Source: an uncultured Marvinbryantia sp.
Lineage (GTDB): Bacteria; Bacillota; Clostridia; Lachnospirales; Lachnospiraceae
Assembly: GCA_934408725.1 (NCBI GenBank)
Contig: CAKRVB010000006.1
Location: 1 to 64,000 of the forward strand
Direction: 5' to 3'
DNA: 64,000 bases
Position 1 is the first letter of the stretch; every line of letters starts with the position of its first letter. Positions 53,670 through 61,486 of this stretch are shown in pieces. Position numbers and translations under genes: made by a program. The notes below the pieces were generated by a model that was given only the letters and a program-made list of their open reading frames with translations, did no database searches and was not told the DNA's origin.

Positions 53670-54464
53670 ATGTTGTTATCAGATTATATCCGACACTATC
53701 TCTCCCTGCCAGGACTTCTGTTTTTTTTACTGGTGTCTCTGGCTGTGGTGATTCTGATCCATACAATTCTGCTGGCTGCTGCCAGAAAAAAAGCATGCTG
53801 TTACCGCAAATCAGACCGTGCCTTTGCCATGACAGATTTGTTCAACCGTTATACAGAGCGCTACTATGAGCTGATGCTTTCTGCTACCTCTACTCTGTTT
53901 TTTACTGGCATTTTCTTTCTGATTGACTTTGATTATTTCAGTGTTTCCGCAAGAACCTGGTCTTTTTGGGAAAGTTATCGTGATTTTATCCTGCTGGCCT
54001 TTATCATTGTCAGTATCATCCTGATCAGTATCGTGGATCATTTTTTTATTCCGCTTCGTATCATCGAAAAAGAAGAAAAAAGTACCCTGCGTATGGCCGG
54101 TATGCTGTATATGCTGATTATCTTCGCATATATCAAATTTATTTATCTCGATGACAACTATGATGCGATCCTGATTTACTTTATCACCATGGTCATCGGC
54201 CGGTTTGTGTATTTTGACGCCTCTTTCAAAGACTTCTGTCAGTCTATGAAAGAACTGATCAATCAGCTGCCAATCCTGCTGCTGGTACTGTTGTCCACTG
54301 CACTTCTGGCACTGTACGGATTCAAAAGTGGATATCTGCTGGCATCCAATGGTGTGGTCGTCAGCATGTTCCTGGCACATTTCTTCGTAATCTTTGAGAT
54401 CTTTCTGATTACCAGAATACGGCTGCCACAGAAAATCGCAGAAGGCATTGCGGGGAAGTTATAA
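53670..54464 (+). CDS. Polytopic membrane protein of unknown function
   Basis: 264 aa from ATG at 53670 (GAGGTG 6 nt upstream). About seven membrane helices: near 11-35, 70-90, 105-130, 145-160, 165-185, 200-222 and 230-250. Between helices 1 and 2 lies a basic cytoplasmic stretch (ARKKACCYRKSDRAF). No transporter or enzyme motif recognised. It sits between the sugar importer and the noncoding-RNA candidate, transcribed opposite to the sugar genes, so a link to them is not implied. Confidence 0.75.
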   Translation: MLLSDYIRHYLSLPGLLFFLLVSLAVVILIHTILLAAARKKACCYRKSDRAFAMTDLFNRYTERYYELMLSATSTLFFTGIFFLIDFDYFSVSARTWSFWESYRDFILLAFIIVSIILISIVDHFFIPLRIIEKEEKSTLRMAGMLYMLIIFAYIKFIYLDDNYDAILIYFITMVIGRFVYFDASFKDFCQSMKELINQLPILLLVLLSTALLALYGFKSGYLLASNGVVVSMFLAHFFVIFEIFLITRIRLPQKIAEGIAGKL

Positions 54465-54542
54465 TTTATTCCGCTTCACTGCTTTCCTGGTTTTTGTAAT
54501 TGGCAGAATATTCTGAATATTTATGTAATAGCAAAAAAGAGA

Positions 54543-54571
54543 TTGACAATTGTGAGGTAACATGGTATAGT
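54543..54571 (+). promoter_or_regulatory. Near-consensus sigma-A promoter of the noncoding transcript
   Basis: TTGACA, 17 nt, TATAGT: five to six of six matches in both boxes with optimal spacing. The predicted start is about 54578. It drives a region without a sizeable ORF. Confidence 0.85.
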
Positions 54572-54577
54572 AAACAT

Positions 54578-55028
54578 ATCAAAAGAAAACAGAACTAACA
54601 CAAGCAAAGGAAATTTATTCCAACAAAAATAATAAAAACAGTTAGTCGAAAATCTGAATTCTTTAGATCTCAGGAGGGCGGTCCGATGGCATAAGAAGAT
54701 TTTCCATCAAACCAAAATCTAAGAAAGAGGTACAGTCCAATGGCATCCTAAATCTTAACCCAAAGAAAAAATCTCTTAAAAGAGTTTACATAGATAGAAC
54801 AATGAACAGAAGAAAAGATCATTGAATGTAAATGAAGGAGATGATTTCATATGAAAGGCAGAGATCCATAACGGACGCAATCAAAATTTAAGAATTGGAG
54901 GTACGGTCCAACAAAAACTTAATTTAAGAATCGCAATCTGAGAAAGTAGCAGGTGTAGACAATGAAATTGCTGGAAATTCATTAAAAGCCCGGTCGAGAG
55001 AAAAAAGAATCGATCGGGCTTATTTTTT
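54578..55028 (+). ncRNA. Candidate structured noncoding RNA, about 450 nt, with repeated SD/mini-ORF motifs
   Basis: Bounded by a strong promoter (54543-54571) and a 12-bp terminator (54986-55021). No ORF above 20 codons. Three copies of a motif GGAGGxxCxGTCC occur at 54673, about 54727 (AGAGGTACAGTCC) and 54898 (third inside TTGGA/TCCAA arms); the flanks look alike (CTAAG...TCTTA in copies 2 and 3). Two copies run straight into minimal ORFs, ATG GCA TAA (54686-54694) and ATG GCA TCC TAA (54740-54751), each 8-9 nt after the SD-like part. AAGGAG leads into a 6-codon ORF at 54851-54871, and AGGTG into a 7-codon ORF at 54962-54985. Other pairings: ACTAAC/GTTAGT, GATGG/CCATC, CTCTT/AAGAG. Class not recognised with certainty; tmRNA, 6S and RNase P signatures are not seen. 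Confidence 0.7.
54986..55028 (+). terminator. Terminator of the noncoding transcript
   Basis: AAGCCCGGTCGA and TCGATCGGGCTT form a 12-bp stem with one G-T pair around a 12-nt loop, followed by ATTTTTT. Confidence 0.92.
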
Positions 55029-55029
55029 A

Positions 55030-56031
55030 TCATTCCTGTGGATACTTCAGGTTCCACTGCTTTCTTAACATATCACACTGCTTTAATATAGATGTGGTTT
55101 CTCCCCATGTCATAACCGGGGATTCTTTGATACCATCCCGGATACACTGATTTACATGTGCAATCTCAAACTGATATCCTTCATCTTCCATTCCTGCTAT
55201 CTTCTGTGGTATCGGTTTTTCCATCACTTCTGTCTTATCTCCCACTGTCAGCTGCAGCTGCCATGGTTTCCAGAACTGTGGAATAACCATATAACCTTTT
55301 GTTCCATAAATATATGCGGTATCAATCATATCCGTACGTACGGCACTGCACATCAAACCCAGCTCACCTTTATCATACTGAGCAATCCAGGCTGCCTGCT
55401 CGTCCACCTGAAGATGATGTTCATCTGTATCCATAGATGCCACACCGCTTAAAAGTACCGGTTCTTTCTTCAAAATCATTTTTGTAAAATGAAGATCATA
55501 CACCCCCACATCCAGAAGACTTCCTCCTGCACGGCTCAGATCCATCAGTCTGGAATCCATCTCATCATTGCGGAAAGAGAAATTGGTACTTACTACTCGC
55601 ACATCTCCGATGTCATTCAGATGCGCCTCAATTTCTTTCATTAATGGGAAGAATCTGGTCCATACTGCTTCCATCAGAAATACCTCATTCTTCTTCGCAC
55701 ACTCCGTCATCTTCTCCCACTGCTGCACATTGATCCCAGCCGGTTTTTCTACCAGTACCGACTTTCCTGCTTCCATGGCTTTCATCGCCAGCTCCATATG
55801 TGCGGTATGTGGCACTGGAATATAGACAATATCAATATCCTTTCTCGCCAGCATCTCTTCATATGTCAGCACTTCTGGTATCTGAAACTTCTCTGCTGTT
55901 TTTTCTGCACTCTCTCTGGTTCTGGATGATACCGCCACGATCTCCATATCATCAATCTGACGCGCCCCCTTCATCCAGCGATCCAGGATCTTGCCGGCTC
56001 CCAGCAGCCCCCAGCGTATTTTCTTGCTCAT
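55030..56031 (-). CDS. Gfo/Idh/MocA-family NAD(P)-dependent oxidoreductase
   Basis: 333 aa, RBS GGGGGCG 7 nt upstream. Rossmann N-terminus RWGLLGAGKILDRWMKG (5-21), catalytic-site Lys in VLVEKPAGI (about 93-101), and a C-terminal beta sheet with GGSLLDVGVYDLHFTKM. The sequence type is that of dimeric dihydrodiol/D-xylose 1-dehydrogenase-like members, so a pentose or other polyol/sugar could be the substrate (inference). Last metabolic gene of the pentose cluster on the minus strand, downstream of xylB and separated from it by the 63-bp repeat block. Confidence 0.9.
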   Translation of the reverse strand: MSKKIRWGLLGAGKILDRWMKGARQIDDMEIVAVSSRTRESAEKTAEKFQIPEVLTYEEMLARKDIDIVYIPVPHTAHMELAMKAMEAGKSVLVEKPAGINVQQWEKMTECAKKNEVFLMEAVWTRFFPLMKEIEAHLNDIGDVRVVSTNFSFRNDEMDSRLMDLSRAGGSLLDVGVYDLHFTKMILKKEPVLLSGVASMDTDEHHLQVDEQAAWIAQYDKGELGLMCSAVRTDMIDTAYIYGTKGYMVIPQFWKPWQLQLTVGDKTEVMEKPIPQKIAGMEDEGYQFEIAHVNQCIRDGIKESPVMTWGETTSILKQCDMLRKQWNLKYPQE

Positions 56032-56142
56032 AGTTTTCGCCCCCGTTCTTAATTTTACAAATATTATACTTCCTACTTCATGCTATGCCTCAATTTTTTT
56101 TGCCTTTCACAAATTAAATGTCATGGAGCTGGTCCAATCCAG

Positions 56143-56394
56143 CCCCGGAAATGCAAATTCTTGTTATTTTCGCTGTCAGCTACTGGGGATTCCGTCCCTG
56201 TACAACCCCGGAAATGCAAATTCTTGTTAAATCCGCTGTCAGCTACTGGGGATCCTGTCCCTGTACAACCCCGGAAATGCAAATTCTTGTTGAATCCGCT
56301 GTCTGCTTCTGGGAATCCTGTCCCTGTACAGCCCCGGAAATGCAAATTCTTGTTGAATCCGCTGTCTGCTGCCGGAAAGTCAGGCTCTGTCCGG
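56143..56394. repeat. Four tandem 63-bp repeats between xylB and the oxidoreductase gene
   Basis: Units start with CCCCGGAAATGCAAATTC at 56143, 56206, 56269 and 56332, exact 63-bp spacing. The first 23 bp are invariant or nearly so and the remainder varies slightly (GCTGTC(A/T)GCT(A/T)CTGGG). 63 is a multiple of three, and three frames stay open across the block, but no RBS or domain supports a protein. 56032-56458 otherwise holds the xylB terminator. Confidence 0.92.
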
Positions 56395-56419
56395 ACACAG
56401 ATATGAAGAATCTAGTGAA

Positions 56420-56447
56420 AACCCCGATAGGCTCTGGCTATCGGGGT
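56420..56447 (-). terminator. Terminator or hairpin after xylB
   Basis: AACCCCGATAG and CTATCGGGGTT are perfect 11-bp arms with a 7-nt loop, 12 bp past the xylB stop. The trailing T run on the minus strand is short (TTTTC). Confidence 0.75.
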
Positions 56448-56458
56448 TCTGATGCATA

Positions 56459-57931
56459 TTAGATTGTCACCTCATCAAACAGTCCTTTTACGGTCGGATA
56501 AATTTTCGCAAATTTTGCGTATCTGTCATTATATTTTTCTACAAGTTCCGGATCTGGTTCAATCGTATCGATTACTTTCACCAGCTTCTCTGCTGCTTCT
56601 TCTACGGATGCGAATTCTCCACATGCCACAGCTGCCAGCATTGCTCCGCCGTATCCAGGACCTTCTTCACTTTCGATCACATCAACCTTGATTCCCAGCA
56701 CGTTAGCAATAATCTTCTTCCACAGCGGACTCTTTGCACCGCCTCCGCAGATCTTGGTTCTCTCGATCTTGATGCCAAGGGATTTGGCTACTTCAAAAGA
56801 ATCACGGATCGCAAATGCCACACCTTCCAGAACAGCCTGTGTCATATCTGCTCTTGTGGTGTCCATGGTCATACCAATGAAGGTTCCTCTTGCATTTGGA
56901 TTGTTGTGAGGAGAACGTTCGCCCATCAGATATGGCAGGAAGAATACATGGTTTTCACCCAGTTTTGTAATCTTTGCCTGCTCTGCTGCATAATCTTTGG
57001 TTCCGATGATCTCATCCATCCACCACTTATTGCAGGAAGCTGCGGAAAGCATGCATCCCATCAGGTGATAGTATCCATCTGCGTGTGCAAAGGAATGTAA
57101 TGCGTTGTGCTCATCTACACCAAAAGTCTTGCTGGAGATGAAGATGGTTCCGCTGGTTCCCAGAGAAATATTACATCTTCCGTCACCTACTGTTCCGGTT
57201 CCTACTGCTGCCGCCGCATTGTCACCGGCACCGGCTACGATCTTCACTGTCTCAGGGAATCCCAGTTCTTTTGCTACTTCTGGCAGGATGGTTCCTACTG
57301 TCTCATAGCTTTCGAAGATCTTCGGTACCTGTTCTTCTGTGATACCGCAGATATCCAGCATCTCTTTTGACCAGCATTTATTCTTTACATCAAAAATCAG
57401 CATACCGGATGCATCGGACACATCTGTGCTATATACGCCAGACAGCTTAAATGCGATGTAGTCTTTTGGCAGCATGATCATTTTCGTTCTTGCAAAGTTT
57501 TCCGGCTCCTCTTCTTTCATCCAGAGGATCTTCGGAGCAGTAAATCCGGCAAATGCAATATTGGCTGTATATTTAGACAATGTTTCTTTTCCGATTACAT
57601 TATTCAGATAATCGGTCTGTTTCTGGGTACGACCATCATTCCACAGAATTGCCGGACGGATCACTTCATCATTCTCATCCAGTGCAACCATACCATGCAT
57701 CTGTCCACCAAAGCTGATACCTGCAATCTGGCTCTTGTCACAGTTCGCAGTCAGTTCCTTTAATCCTTCTACTACTGCATTCCACCAGTCTTCCGGCTTC
57801 TGTTCAGACCAGCCCGGATGAGGGAAATACAATGGGTATTCCTTTGAAACTACACTTTCGATTTTACCTTCTGCATTCATCAGTAACAGTTTTACTGCAG
57901 AAGTACCTAAGTCTACACCAATGTAAAGCAT
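56459..57931 (-). CDS. xylB: Xylulokinase
   Basis: 490 aa, FGGY kinase fold. N-terminal DLGTSAVKLLLMN (phosphate loop), GISFGGQMHGMVALDENDEVIRPAILWNDGRT (the QMHG motif is typical of xylulokinase), SDASGMLIFDV, GAGDNAAAAVGTG, SLGTSGTIF, PYLMGERSPHNNPNARG and CGGGAKSPLWKKIIANVLG. Phosphorylates D-xylulose to D-xylulose 5-phosphate for the pentose phosphate or phosphoketolase route. RBS AAGGAG. Follows the isomerase gene by 98 bp with a GC-rich hairpin in between. Confidence 0.95.
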   Translation of the reverse strand: MLYIGVDLGTSAVKLLLMNAEGKIESVVSKEYPLYFPHPGWSEQKPEDWWNAVVEGLKELTANCDKSQIAGISFGGQMHGMVALDENDEVIRPAILWNDGRTQKQTDYLNNVIGKETLSKYTANIAFAGFTAPKILWMKEEEPENFARTKMIMLPKDYIAFKLSGVYSTDVSDASGMLIFDVKNKCWSKEMLDICGITEEQVPKIFESYETVGTILPEVAKELGFPETVKIVAGAGDNAAAAVGTGTVGDGRCNISLGTSGTIFISSKTFGVDEHNALHSFAHADGYYHLMGCMLSAASCNKWWMDEIIGTKDYAAEQAKITKLGENHVFFLPYLMGERSPHNNPNARGTFIGMTMDTTRADMTQAVLEGVAFAIRDSFEVAKSLGIKIERTKICGGGAKSPLWKKIIANVLGIKVDVIESEEGPGYGGAMLAAVACGEFASVEEAAEKLVKVIDTIEPDPELVEKYNDRYAKFAKIYPTVKGLFDEVTI

Positions 57932-57962
57932 ACCATTTTTCTCCTTTAACTTTTCATTTTAA

Positions 57963-57997
57963 TAGAGCCGCCTGCTGATATATGCCGCAGGCGGCTC
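57963..57997 (-). other. Intercistronic 11-bp hairpin between the isomerase and xylB genes
   Basis: GAGCCGCCTGC and GCAGGCGGCTC perfect arms with an 11-13 nt loop and no real T run. Probably an mRNA-stabilising or processing element that gives unequal levels of the two products. Confidence 0.65.
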
Positions 57998-58029
57998 ATT
58001 GTTAATAGTTAGCTATTATCATTTACTTC

Positions 58030-59517
58030 TTAGCCCCATGGATTCTCTGTTGGATAAAGTACACCTGCCGGCTGGTTGTATCCGATTTCGTCTACATCCA
58101 GGCCAAGGATCTTGAATACTTCAAACAGAGCTTTTCCGTGATGTCCGAATGCTACTGCACCGTGATGCGGGAATCCTTTTTCGATCAGTACGTGACGATA
58201 GAATCTTCCCATTTCCGGAATAGCGAATACACCGATACCACCGAAGGATCTGGTTGCTACAGGAAGGATTTCTCCTTCTGCAATGTAAGCACGAAGCTTG
58301 TTATCTGCGGTACTCTGGATACGATAGAATGTGATTTCTCCAGGTACAATATCGCCTTCCAGAGTTCCCTGTGTAACTTCTTCCGGCAGATTTCTTGCCA
58401 TGATCATCTGATACTTCATAGTACCTTTTGTCAGTTTCTGTGAGCAAGTATTTCCACAGTGGAATCCCATGAATGTATCTTTGTGTGTATAGTTGTATTT
58501 TCCTTCGATAGACTCTTTGTACATATCCTTTGGTACAGAGTTGTTGATATCCAGCAGAGTTACGATGTCATCGCTGACTGCCTGTCCGATAAATTCGGAA
58601 AGTGTTCCGTAGATATCTACTTCACAGGATACAGGGATTCCGCGTCCTGTCAGACGGCTGTTTACATAGCATGGAACGAATCCGAACTGTGTCTGGAATG
58701 CAGGCCAGCATTTTGTGGTAAGTGTAACATATTTCTTGTATCCCTTGTGAGCTTCGATCCAGTCAAGAAGCGTGATCTCGTACTGAGCCAGTTTAGGAAG
58801 TACTTCTGGTTTGCAGTTGCCGTCGCCAAGTTCTTTTGCCATATCTGCTGCTACTTCTTCGATACGTGGGTCACCTGCATGGTTCTTGAATGCTTCGAAC
58901 AGATCCAGTTCAGAGTTCTCTTCGATCTCGATACCCAGGTTGTAAAGCTGTTTGATTGGTGCGTTACATGCCAGGAAATTATTTGGACGAGGACCAAAGC
59001 TGATGATCTTCAGGTCTTTTACTGCCACATATGCACGTGCGATTGGCAGGAAGTCATGGATCATATCTGCACAGTCATCTGCATCTCCTACAGGATATTC
59101 CGGAATATAGTATCCGCCAACATTTCTCAGCTGCAGGTTGTAGCTTGCATTCAGCATACCACAGTAAGCATCACCACGTCCCTGAACCAGGTCATTCTGT
59201 GATTCTTCTTCTGCTGCGATGATCATCTTAGGACCTTCAAAATGTTTAGCCAGCAGAGATTCGGAGATTTCCGGTCCGAAGTTTCCAAGATAAACAACCA
59301 GTGCGTTACATCCAGCTGCCTTGATATCTTCCAGAGCCTGAACCATATGGATCTCGCTCTCTACGATACAGACTGGACATTCATAGATGTTCTTTGCATC
59401 ATATTTCTTTGTGTAAGCTTCTACAAGTGCTTTTCTTCTGTTAACGGACAGAGATTCCGGGAAACAGTCACGGCTGACTGCTACGATTCCAATTTTTACT
59501 TCTGGTAAATTGTTCAT
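58030..59517 (-). CDS. L-fucose/L-arabinose isomerase-family protein (COG2407), candidate pentose isomerase
   Basis: 495 aa, RBS CAGGAGG 9 nt upstream. The fold type is that of FucI/AraA-related ketol isomerases: N-terminal VKIGIVAVSRDCFPESL, a middle domain with LGNFGPE and SFGPRPNNF, and a C-terminal part with TKCWPAFQTQFGFVPCYVNSRLTGRGIPVSCEVDIYGTL carrying the Glu/Asp metal ligands expected for Mn-dependent isomerases, plus HHGAVAFGHHG at the end. COG2407 members differ in substrate. Placement directly before xylulokinase implies production of D-xylulose, from D-xylose or another aldopentose such as D-lyxose. No XylA is seen here. Confidence 0.88.
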   Translation of the reverse strand: MNNLPEVKIGIVAVSRDCFPESLSVNRRKALVEAYTKKYDAKNIYECPVCIVESEIHMVQALEDIKAAGCNALVVYLGNFGPEISESLLAKHFEGPKMIIAAEEESQNDLVQGRGDAYCGMLNASYNLQLRNVGGYYIPEYPVGDADDCADMIHDFLPIARAYVAVKDLKIISFGPRPNNFLACNAPIKQLYNLGIEIEENSELDLFEAFKNHAGDPRIEEVAADMAKELGDGNCKPEVLPKLAQYEITLLDWIEAHKGYKKYVTLTTKCWPAFQTQFGFVPCYVNSRLTGRGIPVSCEVDIYGTLSEFIGQAVSDDIVTLLDINNSVPKDMYKESIEGKYNYTHKDTFMGFHCGNTCSQKLTKGTMKYQMIMARNLPEEVTQGTLEGDIVPGEITFYRIQSTADNKLRAYIAEGEILPVATRSFGGIGVFAIPEMGRFYRHVLIEKGFPHHGAVAFGHHGKALFEVFKILGLDVDEIGYNQPAGVLYPTENPWG

Positions 59518-59548
59518 GATATTGCTCCTCCTGGTTTAAATTTATTTA

Positions 59549-60169
59549 TTAGATGGTAAGGTTTTCTCCCTTTAATCCTACAAATGCTCCGCCTTTTCCC
59601 TCATTGGACTCTGCATGAGCGATCAGCCATTTATTCTTTGCGGTCATCAGCTTATCTTCCGGGAATACTCCTGAGAGTACAGGTGGTTCTGTATTGGTTC
59701 CTTCCGGAAGGATGATTACTACGCGGAAGTTCTCTTTTCCTTCTGCGTTGATCGGTGCATAATGAAGTGTGGTGGCATACAGCTCTACCACTGCACCTGC
59801 CGGTGCTGCAAAAGCTTCCATCTTTGCTGTATCATATGTAAAATCGTCTTCCACGTCTGCTTCGGATCCGATCAGTAAGATGGCTCCGTCAAGGGCAATA
59901 TCAATCTCAGAGTCGCGATGATATTCCACTGCATTCAGGGTATGATTCGTTCCGTTACAATATCCGATCTGGATCGGCATACCACCGTAAATGCTGTTCT
60001 GAATCGCTTCACGTTCTGAACAGGCTTCCAGTTCCGGAGCAGATGCTACGTACTCTACGCCATCTGTCACAGGTGTCTTAGCCAGACGGTCTAACAAATC
60101 CGGTACTTCTATTTTAAGTACTCTGCCGTACTTTTTAAACGCCTCATCGGTAATGCTTTTGATCTGCAT
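59549..60169 (-). CDS. DUF4867 family protein, cupin-like
   Basis: 206 aa, RBS AAAGGGGATA upstream. The fold appears cupin-like, with HYAPINAEGKENFRVVIILPEG and EYHRDSEIDIALDGAILLIG blocks holding scattered His and Glu. DUF4867 proteins occur in Clostridia next to sugar isomerase and xylulokinase genes; no activity is established. First gene of the operon DUF4867-isomerase-xylB, 31 bp before the isomerase. An accessory role such as a mutarotase, lyase or sugar-binding protein is a guess. Confidence 0.85.
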   Translation of the reverse strand: MQIKSITDEAFKKYGRVLKIEVPDLLDRLAKTPVTDGVEYVASAPELEACSEREAIQNSIYGGMPIQIGYCNGTNHTLNAVEYHRDSEIDIALDGAILLIGSEADVEDDFTYDTAKMEAFAAPAGAVVELYATTLHYAPINAEGKENFRVVIILPEGTNTEPPVLSGVFPEDKLMTAKNKWLIAHAESNEGKGGAFVGLKGENLTI

Positions 60170-60191
60170 GGTTCTATCCCCTTTCTTTTTT

Positions 60192-60209
60192 ATTACTGAA
60201 TAACCAGTA
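60192..60209. promoter_or_regulatory. Inverted repeat TTACTG...CAGTAA before the DUF4867 gene
   Basis: 6-bp perfect arms with a 6-nt spacer, 23 bp upstream of the DUF4867 start. May be a leader hairpin or a secondary site for a regulator. Confidence 0.4.
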
Positions 60210-60218
60210 ATCTTTTAC

Positions 60219-60241
60219 ATTAGTTTACTTTCTAAACTAAT
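60219..60241. promoter_or_regulatory. XylR-type ROK operator
   Basis: ATTAGTTTA and TAAACTAAT are perfect 9-bp inverted arms with a 5-nt spacer, of the TTAGTTTx/xAAACTAA kind bound by Firmicutes XylR repressors. It lies between the divergent DUF4867 operon and the ROK gene, just downstream of a likely minus-strand -10 (TATAAC), where binding would block both. Confidence 0.8.
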
Positions 60242-60298
60242 TGTGTTATAGTAATAATAACTCTATTCAGACAAATTTGCAAGAGGATTTTCACAATT

Positions 60299-61444
60299 AT
60301 GGCCAAAACAATCTTAACCGGTAACCCGGAACTTATTCGAGATATTAATACACAATCTGTCATTCGTACCATTATGGAGCATGGTACTATTTCCAGAGCT
60401 GCGATCGCCAGTCATCTTGGTCTGACAAAAGCTACGGTTTCTGCGATTGTCCAGATTCTTCTGGATCGTGGGCTGATCCTGGAAGTCGGCAGTGACGATA
60501 CGAAAAAAGGACGAAAACCCATCTTACTGAAGATAGATGAGACCTGCGGATACATTATTTCCCTGGATCTCGCCACAGAAACCATTACTCTGATGACGGC
60601 AAGTCTCCTGGGAAGCAACTGCCATATTTATCAGCACGAGTTTCCTGAAGATTCTGCGGATCTGATTCCGGCCCTGATTACTTATATTCAGGCTGCAGTG
60701 AACACTCTTCCGAAGAGCCGTTATGGTCTTCTGGGGATCGCTCTTGGCATTCACGGTGTAGTACATCACAACCGGATCATTTTCCTTCCTTATTCTTCCT
60801 ATGAAGATCTGGATCTTGTCACACCTCTGGCAGAAGCCTTTCAGGTCCCGGTCCTGATGGAAAACGAAGCCAACCTTTCTGTTCTGGGCGAATGGTCTTT
60901 CTGTCATCAGACCAATGAGATGCTGTACATCAGCGTTCATTCCGGTATCGGTGTAGGCATTATTATGAAAAACCAGCTGGTAAAAGGAAAAAATGGCTAC
61001 GCTGGAGAATTCGGTCATTCCATTATCCAGATCGGCGGCCGGCCATGTCCCTGTGGCAACCACGGCTGCCTGGAGCAGTATGCATCCGAACGTGCCCTGT
61101 TCGCCGAACTGTCCGAGATCAAACAGATGCCGATCCACGCAGATCTTTTCGAAGATCTTTACCGCCAGGGTGACCCGGATGCCAGATGTCTGGTGAACAA
61201 CTTTATTACTTATATGTCTATCGGTATTAATAATTTGCTGAATACCTTCAATCCTGATATTATTATTCTGAACAGTGTGCTGCACCGCTGCCGTCCCACT
61301 CTGTGTGAAGACATCACCGATGCACTGCACAACACGATGAAACAATACTGTCATCTGATTCCATCCACGCTGCAGGATTCTGCCATCCTTCTGGGCGGCA
61401 TTTATCTGATTCAACACCAGTTCCTCTATCCGAATCAGATCTGA
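60299..61444 (+). CDS. ROK-family transcriptional repressor (XylR-like)
   Basis: 381 aa, RBS GAGGAT upstream. N-terminal winged helix (about 14-75: NTQSVIRTIMEHGTISRAAIASHLGLTKATVSAIVQILLDRGLI) and a ROK sugar-kinase-like effector domain with GIALGIHGVV, MENEANLSVLGEWS, SVHSGIGVGIIMKNQLV, GYAGEFGHSIIQIGGRPCPCGNHGCLEQYAS (the CxCGxxGCxE zinc motif). Represses sugar genes until the sugar, here probably D-xylose, binds. Divergent from the DUF4867-isomerase-xylB operon with the palindrome at 60219-60241 between them. Confidence 0.93.
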   Translation: MAKTILTGNPELIRDINTQSVIRTIMEHGTISRAAIASHLGLTKATVSAIVQILLDRGLILEVGSDDTKKGRKPILLKIDETCGYIISLDLATETITLMTASLLGSNCHIYQHEFPEDSADLIPALITYIQAAVNTLPKSRYGLLGIALGIHGVVHHNRIIFLPYSSYEDLDLVTPLAEAFQVPVLMENEANLSVLGEWSFCHQTNEMLYISVHSGIGVGIIMKNQLVKGKNGYAGEFGHSIIQIGGRPCPCGNHGCLEQYASERALFAELSEIKQMPIHADLFEDLYRQGDPDARCLVNNFITYMSIGINNLLNTFNPDIIILNSVLHRCRPTLCEDITDALHNTMKQYCHLIPSTLQDSAILLGGIYLIQHQFLYPNQI

Positions 61445-61486
61445 CAAAAAGATACAAACCATTTAAAAAAGGGACTTTATTTTATC

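Noticed and set aside
54832..54891. 19-codon ORF within the noncoding transcript
   Set aside because: No Shine-Dalgarno sequence before it and it overlaps other mini-ORFs; retained only as part of the RNA description.
56143..56394. CRISPR array
   Set aside because: Units are full tandem copies without unique spacers, and no cas genes are present.
56121..56462. Repeat protein coded by the 63-bp repeats (several overlapping frames)
   Set aside because: Period is a multiple of three so frames stay open by construction; no RBS, no domain, sequence differences not biased to third positions.
60524..61462. Minus-strand ORF of 312 codons
   Set aside because: Shadow of the ROK gene, which has the winged helix and zinc motif in the plus frame.
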